From Panulirus ornatus (Eukaryota; Arthropoda; Malacostraca; Decapoda; Palinuridae): 64,000 nt of DNA. Every line of letters begins with the position of its first letter. Within the stretch, counting starts at the first letter, position 1. Made by a program: the position numbers and the translations under genes. The stretch covers positions 35,205,343 through 35,269,342 of the forward strand of contig NC_092269.1 of assembly GCF_036320965.1 (NCBI RefSeq). Direction: 5' to 3'. Under the pieces are notes generated by a model. It was not told the origin of the DNA. It was given only the letters and a program-made list of their open reading frames with translations, and searched no databases. Of this stretch, positions 57,363 through 64,000 are shown one piece after another.

Positions 57363-58122
57363 CCAGATATCTGGGAGTGGATCTGGCAGCGGATGGAACC
57401 ATGGAAGCGGAAGTGGATCATAGGGTGGGGGAGGGGGCGAAAATTCTGGGGGCCTTGAAGAATGTGTGGAAGTCGAGAACATTATCTCGGAAAGCAAAAA
57501 TGGGTATGTTTGAAGGAATAGTGGTTCCAACAATGTTGTATGGTTGCGAGGCATGGGCTACGGATAGAGTTGTGCGCAGGAGGATGGATGTGCTGGAAAT
57601 GAGATGTTTGAGGACAATGTGTGGTGTGAGGTGGTTTGATCGAGTGAGTAACGTAAGGGTAAGAGAGATGTGTGGAAATAAAAAGAGCGTGGTTGAGAGA
57701 GCAGAAGAGGGTGTTTTGAAGTGGTTTGGGCACAAGGAGAGAATGAGTGAGGAAAGATTGACCAAGAGGATATATGTGTCGGAGGTGGAGGGAACGAGGA
57801 GAAGAGGGAGACCAAATTGGAGGTGGAAAGATGGAGTGAAAAAGATTTTGTGTGATCGGGGCCTGAACATGCAGGAGGGTGAAAGGAGGGCAAGGAATAG
57901 AGTGAATTGGAGCGATGTGGTATACCGGGGTTGACGTGCTGTCAGTGGATTGAATCAAGGCATGTGAAGCGTCTGGGGTAAACCATGGAAAGCTGTGTAG
58001 GTATGTATATTTTGCGTGTGTGGACGTATGTATATACATGTGTATGGGGGGGGTTGGGCCATTTCTTTCGTCTGTTTCCTTGCGCTACCTCGCAAACGCG
58101 GGAGACAGCGACAAAGTATAAT
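57363..58122 (+). mobile_element. LINE-A copy, C-terminal, short UTR form
   Basis: Starts at RYLGVDLAADGTMEAE and is open to VVYRG, then the short UTR and an AATAATAATATATA tail. Head to head with the previous copy. Confidence 0.9.
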
Positions 58123-58142
58123 AAAAAAAATAATAATATATA

Positions 58143-58368
58143 TTATCCCTGGGGATAGGGGAGAAAGAATACTTCCCATGTATTCCTTGCATGTTGTAGG
58201 AGGTGACTAAAAGGGGAGGGAGTGGGGGCTGGAAATCCTCCCCCCTTGTTTTTGATTTTCCAAAAGAACGAACAGAGAAGGGGGCCAATTGAGGGTATTC
58301 CCTTGAAGGCCTAGACCTCTGTTTTTAATGCTACCTCACTGATGGGGGGAAATGGCAAGTAGTATGAA
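58143..58368 (+). mobile_element. SINE-1, older full-length copy
   Basis: Diverged copy from TATCCCTGGGGATAGGGGAG to GGCAAGTAGTATGAATATA. Confidence 0.85.
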
Positions 58369-58382
58369 TATATATGTATATG

Positions 58383-59590
58383 ATGTTGGAGGTATGCTGC
58401 TGGAAGCAGAGAAGTTTTTCTCAAGGGTGTAAGGCATGTGTATGAGTAGAGAGAGAGGAGAGTGGTCGGTTCCCAGTGAAGGTCAGTCTGCAGTAGGGAT
58501 GTGTGATGTCCCCTTAGTTGTTTAATTTGTTTATGGATGTGGTGGTAAAGTTGGTAAATGCAAGAGGTTTGGAGAGAGGGGTGTGTATGCAGTCTGTTAG
58601 GATGAGAGGGCCTGGAAAGTGAGTCAGTTTTTGTTTGCCGATGATACAGCACTGGTGGCTGATTTGAGTGAGAAATTGCAGAAGTTCGTGACTGAGTTTG
58701 GAAAAGTGCGTGAAAGGAGAAAGTTGAGAGTAAATGGAAATAAGAGCAAGGCTCAGCAGGGTTGAGGGACAAGTTAGTTGAGATGTAAGTTTGAATGGAG
58801 AAAAACTGGGGGAAGTGAAGTGTTTTAGGTATATGGAAGTGGATTTGGCAGTGAATGGAACCATGGAAGCAGAAGTGAGTCAAAGGGTGGGAGAGGGGGC
58901 GAAGGTTTTGGGAGCGATGAAGAATGTGTGGAAAGAGAGAACTTATCTTGAAGCAGAAATGGGTATGTTTGAAGGAATAGTAGTTCCAAGAATGTTACAT
59001 GGTTGCAAGGAATGGGCTATAGATAGGGTTGTGCGGAGGATGATGGATATGTTGGAAATGAAATGTTTGAGGACATATATGTGGTGTGATTAAGTAATGA
59101 AAGGGTAAGAGAGATGTGTGGTAATAAAAAGAGTGTTTGAGAGAGCAGAAGAGGGTGTGTTGAAATAAACAGTTTGGACCTGTGGAACGAATTAGTGGGG
59201 AAAGGTTGACGAAGAGGATATATGTCAGAGGTGGAGGGAACAAGAAGTGGGAGACCAAATTGGAGCTGGAAGGATGGAGTGAAAAAGATTTTGAGCGACT
59301 GGGGCCTGAACATGCAGGAGGAAGGAATAGAGTGAAATGGAATGATGTGGTATAATAGGGTCGACAGGGTGTCAGTGGACTGAACCAGGGCATGTGAAAC
59401 ATCTGGGGTAAACCATGGAAAGGTCTGTGAGGCTTGGATGTGGATAGTGAGTTGTGGTTTCGGTGCATTACACATGACAGCTAGAGACTGAGTGTGAGTG
59501 GATGTGGCATTTTTTTGTTTGTTTCCTGGCGCTACTTTGCTGATGCAGGGAGTGGTGATGCTATTTCCTATGGGATGGGGTGGTGCCGGA
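58383..59590 (+). mobile_element. Old LINE-A copy, long UTR form
   Basis: From the GGMLLEAEKFF-like block through LFADDTALVADLSEKLQK, CFRYMEVDLAVNGTMEAEV and GEGAKVLGAMKNVWKER to a decayed C-terminus. Several frame breaks. The UTR ends in (TA)n near 59590. Confidence 0.8.
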
Positions 59591-60978
59591 TATATATATA
59601 TATATAAAAAGAGAGAGAAAGAGAATTGAATACAACAGCATATGTACAGTTATTATTCTTCGATTTCATGTTCTCTAATTTTCTCAATATTGTTCTACCA
59701 TTAGGTGGGTGCTCAAATACCAGCAGCCCTAATTGTCCATTTTATTTTGTTCAAGCTTTTGCCTTCACAGAGGCATCATTAGGAATTACAAAAAAAAAAG
59801 AAAAGCTGTGTGACAAAACATGGATATAAAATGTAGTATGCAAACTTGTACATTAGAAACAAACCACAGTTCATATAACAGAAAAAGTAAGGGAAAACTG
59901 TAAGCTAAACAAGTTAACAGTATTATGACAGGTAGAATGAGCTACAACCTAAATATGAAATATAGATACAGAAGTATCAAAAAACTTTGAGAAAAACACT
60001 TATACAAAGTAGGAATATAAACAGTCCATCACTAAATACACTAAGTTAGGCCTAGCGATAACGTTGTTGACTGGGTGTGGCGTTGAGGTCAGGTCAGAAA
60101 TGTCTGATTCTCTGTGACTTATGTAACCCAGGACTGGCTGGGTCGGTGACACGTTTCTTGTCCTGAAATGGCAGACTCTGCAGCTTGTGGCAGGTCAGTG
60201 TTGCATTCCATGCTCTTAAATGGAGTTAGATCTGTGTCCTTTTAGCTCAGTATGAAAGAGCTGTATGGCAGTGGTTGTGTTTATCTGGAGGTTGATAACA
60301 TACTTTTTTATACGCATTTGTTCATAAATGGTTGGTTTATAAATAATGTGTACAATAAATAATTAATCTTTTACTCTACCAACATCCACTATGAAGCAAT
60401 GAAATACACTATAAGTAAATAAAATGTAATATAAAAGATATGCTATATACATATGCACATTATGATAAAAAAAACTGAATAACCTTAGTGCACAGGAGGG
60501 AATCACATTGGCGAGTCTGAGCCAGGCCACTGAAGTATGTCATTCACTCGCATGTCAATATATTTGTAGCTTTACACAGTCACAAGTTCTGTTTTCAATA
60601 TTTTGTTTCATATCTCTCCTGAGTGTATTGCAAATTATTCTAAACTGATGGCAGCACCTCCTAGAAGGAAAATAAGCAGCAGCCTGGCACACTAACAAAA
60701 TGCAGGAATATATTGTTGCATAATACTGAAGCTCACATGGGGGATCAGAAACTGATTGTCACATATATATAAAGAAAACATTATTTGTGATTACAAATGG
60801 CTTTGTTATAACATTAAAAGCTATGCACTATACTCAATTTTCTAATATAAAATCAAATCATACTAAAATCTTTTATAAAAGTTATTACTGTCCGTCACAT
60901 CCCACATTCTAGCCAGGGTCAAGAAAATTAAATACAATGTTCTCAGTGTACTTCAAATGGGAATAGAAGATTCTGCTG
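59591..60978. other. Sequence downstream of the JMJD8-like gene, possible 3' UTR
   Basis: AT-rich, without recognised repeats or open frames. On the - strand an AATAAA lies at 59746-59741 and could serve the JMJD8-like gene, although it is far from the stop. Confidence 0.3.
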
Positions 60979-62186
60979 CTATGGACTTAGAAATGTTGAT
61001 ATGAAGACACTGGTGTCAATGTTGAGAGTTGCATGCCACCACATGTCAGGAAAATAGATTATCTGTAAAACAACAAATTTCATATCAATATTTGCACTTC
61101 CTTCAAATAATTACTATGCAAAAATTGGAACTGTAATTACTCCTATAGGTTTTCAGTCAAATGGTGATATTATTTAAAAGAGTAGCTTCCACAGCAATTT
61201 TAGCTGGGTTAATTTCACTTATATTTACTTAGTTCAATGAACCTACCAAAATTGGTCAGTCAGTATTGTTTAATAACAATTATACAGTACAATAACTTGT
61301 AGCTGAAAAATACCAAATGATTCAAAATTTATACCTCCCCTGGTAGTAGTGTACATTCATAGAGCATAGAATTGCCTTTCTTCTTTGGATAGTCTTCCAT
61401 TAACCACTGCAGTGATGTCCGGTTAGGATGAAAACTGGGGTTCACCCCAGGAGGGTACATAAACCATCGTTTTTGCCCCCATCTGAAAGAAACAATGAAA
61501 TATGCAACTTAAAGTTTCTTAACTGTGCCATGGTAGAATTTGCCTCACTATCTTATATATTATCTCTGGATGGAGGCTGGGCATTGGGACTTATCATTGT
61601 CTGGAAAACTGCCATGAAGTGAATCTCATCAAGTAAGCAGTAAACTTTACTGTCCATAAAAATTGTCTGATCTGTTTTCCTGTCACTGGAAATTTGACTT
61701 ACATCAAATTCTGAGTTTTCAACAGCTTTGTGCCTGACTACTGAGTTTTGTTTAAGGAAAGATTCCACAAACATTATCTTTTTAGAGTCAGGATAGGGTT
61801 CTCATATTATGAAAACAATCTTACTGATTTTTTATTCCTTAATTTAGTTAATATATACTCACATGATTTCTGAAAATCCTGGACCATGGAAGTGGAAAGG
61901 AACACCAGTGCCTGGTCCTTGAATAACAGAGATTAAACTGTATTTAGATGCAATGACTTCACAAACATTATTTAAAACAACTTTACAAGAAATTTATACA
62001 CTTTCATTAAAAGGTAATGACACATACTGTATGAAGTCACAGCATGAAACATAAAGCAAAACAAACCTGCCAATCCAAAGCTAAGGGCAGAGGTATGTTG
62101 TGGTAGTCTGTAAGGTGGTTGCTGGTATAACTCTAAAAGGGCTTGCCATTCTTCATGATTATTGTCACCAAAGAAGTAAAATGTTT
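60979..62186 (-). CDS. JMJD8: JMJD8-like JmjC-domain protein, last four exons
   Basis: Four exons splice in frame on the - strand. Exon 62186-62067 reads TFYFFGDNNHEEWQALLELY, then PPYRLPQHTSALSFGLA. Exon 61917-61863 reads GPGTGVPFHFHGPGFSEI. Exon 61482-61335 reads WGQKRWFMYPPGVNPSFHPN, then TSLQWLMEDYPKKKG and LYECTLLPGE. Exon 61062-60979 reads IIYFPDMWWHATLNIDTSVF, then ISTFLSP and TAG. All junctions are GT-AG and keep phase. The order FGDNN, HFHGPG, RWFMYPP, WWHATLN is that of JMJD8, an ER-lumen JmjC protein linked in mammals to NF-kB signalling and metabolism. The first motif is HxH rather than the HxD/E of active JmjC oxygenases, as in the family. The N-terminus is not resolved: an exon-like stretch at 62390-62331 (AVEDTSDMLETG, donor GTAAGT) does not join in phase. 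Confidence 0.85.
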
Positions 62187-62330
62187 CTGGAAATTATGAA
62201 AAGAATGTGGTCTTCAGTACTAACCAATCATCCTATGTTTGTTGACAAGGTGAAAATGGCAAACAATTCTTACAAAAATATATATGAAAGTCTTCCATAA
62301 GACCACATCCTACTTTTTCCAATATACACT

Positions 62331-62392
62331 TACATTCCAGTTTCTAACATATCTGAAGTATCTTCAACTGCTGTCTCAAACATATTTTGTAT
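62331..62392 (-). CDS. Possible upstream exon of the JMJD8-like gene
   Basis: The - strand shows an open stretch reading AVEDTSDMLETG followed by GTAAGT. Position and composition suit the region before FYFFGDNN. However, the phase is off by one base against the exon starting at 62186, so either the boundary, an unseen microexon or an indel is involved. Confidence 0.3.
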
Positions 62393-62554
62393 CACAAAGA
62401 AAAAAGTATGATTAATGACAACTACTTATAATTTGACATATGGTTTGGAGGATGCAAGCCACATCATCGTGTCTTATATCGCTTAACACAAATAAAGCAA
62501 GCCCAGTCAACTCCATCATAATATCTGTCTTTAAATAACTTAGTCTGGATTACT

Positions 62555-63345
62555 AATAAATAATCATCTAGCTTAACTGACTAGAGTTATAATTGTCTGT
62601 TAGATCTGGGGAATTGTTTCCTCCAGCCCAAAACTTAAGATATGCTCAGGCCATAGCTTGCCCAAGATACCATTCACTGCTGTGGGTTTGATTTTCTCCC
62701 ACAAGTTATATTAAACAAATCATCCAAAATGTTATATTACTTCCACCACTTACTGTTCAAAAACTTGCCTTCCCCATCTGAACCTTTGAGGAGTTCCTGG
62801 AATGTCCTCCACGGGTAGCATACCTACCACACCCTGATCCATGGGCTGAAGCAAGGAAGTGGTGTTGTTAGAGGGGAACTTTAACCTAATAAGTGGCCTG
62901 GTATTGAGGATGGTCTTATATATTGTCAGAAATTAGATATACTTCACGAGCTATGTATTTATTGACACAGTAGCACTCAACAGCAGGACAAAAGCTCTTA
63001 AAACAATTATAAAAATATCTTGGTGACCCAAGTCCTGTGGTTACAATGCAGATCACAGGTAATGTCAACTATACAAAGCACTTCAGAACCTTAGGGTTTT
63101 CAGGATGAAACAATTGCTAGAGCTTAATTTTAAAATTTCATTCAGTATCCTCTCCCAGTAGTAGCATCAAACAATTTTTGGCAGCCTTGAACCATGGAGC
63201 TCAATCCTCTTGCTAATGAATGTTGTCAAGCATTCTTTCCCAGAACAACCCAGTCTCTTCTGCATTAAATATTTGTTGTGGTATGTGACCATCTTCCTTG
63301 ATAACTTTCTTTATATAATGTGCTTCAACAAAGATACAGTAACCA
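62555..63345 (-). mobile_element. Tigger/pogo transposase remnant
   Basis: The - strand reads, across several frames, SYQ/KVIKEDGHIPQQIFNAEETG, then LFWERM (first catalytic region), FKAAKN, FHPENPKVLK, NNTTSLLQPMDQGVVGM (the conserved NTTSxxQPMDQGV block), and AVNGILGKLWPEHILSFGLE. This order is that of a Tigger1/2-type DDE domain and C-terminus. The N-terminal DNA-binding half and terminal repeats were not found. Stops and frameshifts are many. Confidence 0.65.
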
Positions 63346-63436
63346 TAAGGCTAAGAGTAGAGAAACATTGAGAAGAATATTGTATTTTGACCAAGGTGGT
63401 GGGAAATCCAAAACTTTGCATAAATTGATTAAGAGC

Positions 63437-64000
63437 AAATTATTGAGTTTGGAAAAGTGTGTGAAAGGAGAGAGTTGAGAGTAAATGTGGATAAGCGCAA
63501 GGCTATTAGGTTCAGTAGGGTTGAGGGACAAGTTAACTGGGACGTAAGTATGAATAGAGTAAAACTGGAGGAAGTGAAGTGTTTTAGATATCTGGGAGTG
63601 GACTTAACAGCGAATGGAACAACGGAAGTGGAAGTGAGAGAAGGAGCAAAGGTTCTTGGAGTGATGAAGAATGTGTGGAAGGAAAGAATGTTATCTCAGA
63701 GAGCAAAATTGGGTATGTTTGAAGGAATAGTAGTTTCAACAATGTTAAGTGGTTGTGAGGCATGGGCTATAGATAGGGTTGTACAGAGGAGGGTGGATGT
63801 GTTGGAAACGAAATGTATGAGGACAATATGTTGTGTGAGGTGGTTTGATCGAGTAAGTAATGAAAGGGTAAGAGAGATGAGTGGAAATAAAAAGAGTACG
63901 GTTGAAAAAGCAGAAGAGGTGTGTTGAAATGGTTTGGGCATACGGACAGAATGAGTGAGGAAAGATTGACAAAGAGAATATATGTGTTAGAGGTGGAGGG
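63437..64000 (+). mobile_element. Older LINE-A copy, runs off the window
   Basis: From FGKVCERRELRVNVDKRKAI through VKCFRYLGVDLTANGT, REGAKVLGVMKNVWKERM and CEAWAIDRVVQRRVDVLE to the SEERLTK block. A frame break occurs near 63925. Confidence 0.85.

Noticed and set aside
60180..60310. TAGCTCAGTATGAAAGAGC, which looks like a tRNA D-arm
   Set aside because: No T-arm GGTTCRANTCC box or acceptor pairing is found at the right distance.

Overview
The window is eukaryotic genomic DNA, dense in retrotransposons and low in gene content. It has spliced genes with GT-AG introns, long (TA)n and (ATT)n microsatellites and many 5'-truncated non-LTR retrotransposon copies. The two host genes and the mix of mobile elements suit an arthropod, most likely a decapod crustacean. 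That assignment is a judgement from family resemblance, not a search result.

Two host genes are readable. On the + strand, three exons (39-1930, 8976-9091, 10693-11004) encode the disordered middle and the conserved C-terminus of a USP36 (scrawny)-type nucleolar ubiquitin hydrolase; the catalytic domain lies upstream of the window. On the - strand, four exons (62067-62186, 61863-61917, 61335-61482, 60979-61062) encode the C-terminal JmjC domain of a JMJD8-like protein, and its N-terminus is unresolved.

Nearly everything else is mobile-element sequence. The dominant family, here called LINE-A, is an RTE-like non-LTR element with an APE endonuclease, a reverse transcriptase and a long Arg-rich C-terminal region. 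About 35 pieces occur from 2.5 kb to the window end on both strands, some close to identical and some old. Its 3' end runs into (TA)n. A short repeat of about 230 bp, SINE-1, has a 3' end resembling the LINE-A 3' end and a body resembling the region just upstream of the endonuclease in an old LINE-A copy, so it looks like a LINE-A deletion derivative. The elements are stacked on one another's (TA)n tails, head-to-tail or tail-to-tail, and at least three loci have the inverted-5'-segment structure of twin priming.

Minor elements are: a Gypsy-type integrase remnant inside the large USP36 intron (5283-6605); a second LINE family (LINE-B); jockey-like and CR1/L2-like LINE remnants; a second SINE-like family with (TAA)n-like tails (SINE-2); an unrecognised repeat of about 600 bp present twice (repeat E); an internally deleted Tigger/pogo transposon with terminal repeats and TA flanks (23589-24639); a second Tigger remnant beside JMJD8 (62555-63345); and a long foldback element (46548-46877).

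Layout: 1-11.4 kb USP36 with element-filled introns; 12-22.5 kb LINE-A/SINE-1 cluster; 22.5-26 kb mostly unique sequence plus Tigger; 26-50 kb LINE-A/SINE cluster; 50-53 kb mostly unique; 53-59.6 kb LINE-A/SINE-1 cluster; 59.6-63.4 kb JMJD8 and Tigger; the window ends inside another LINE-A copy. No complete autonomous element, CRISPR array, rRNA or tRNA was seen.
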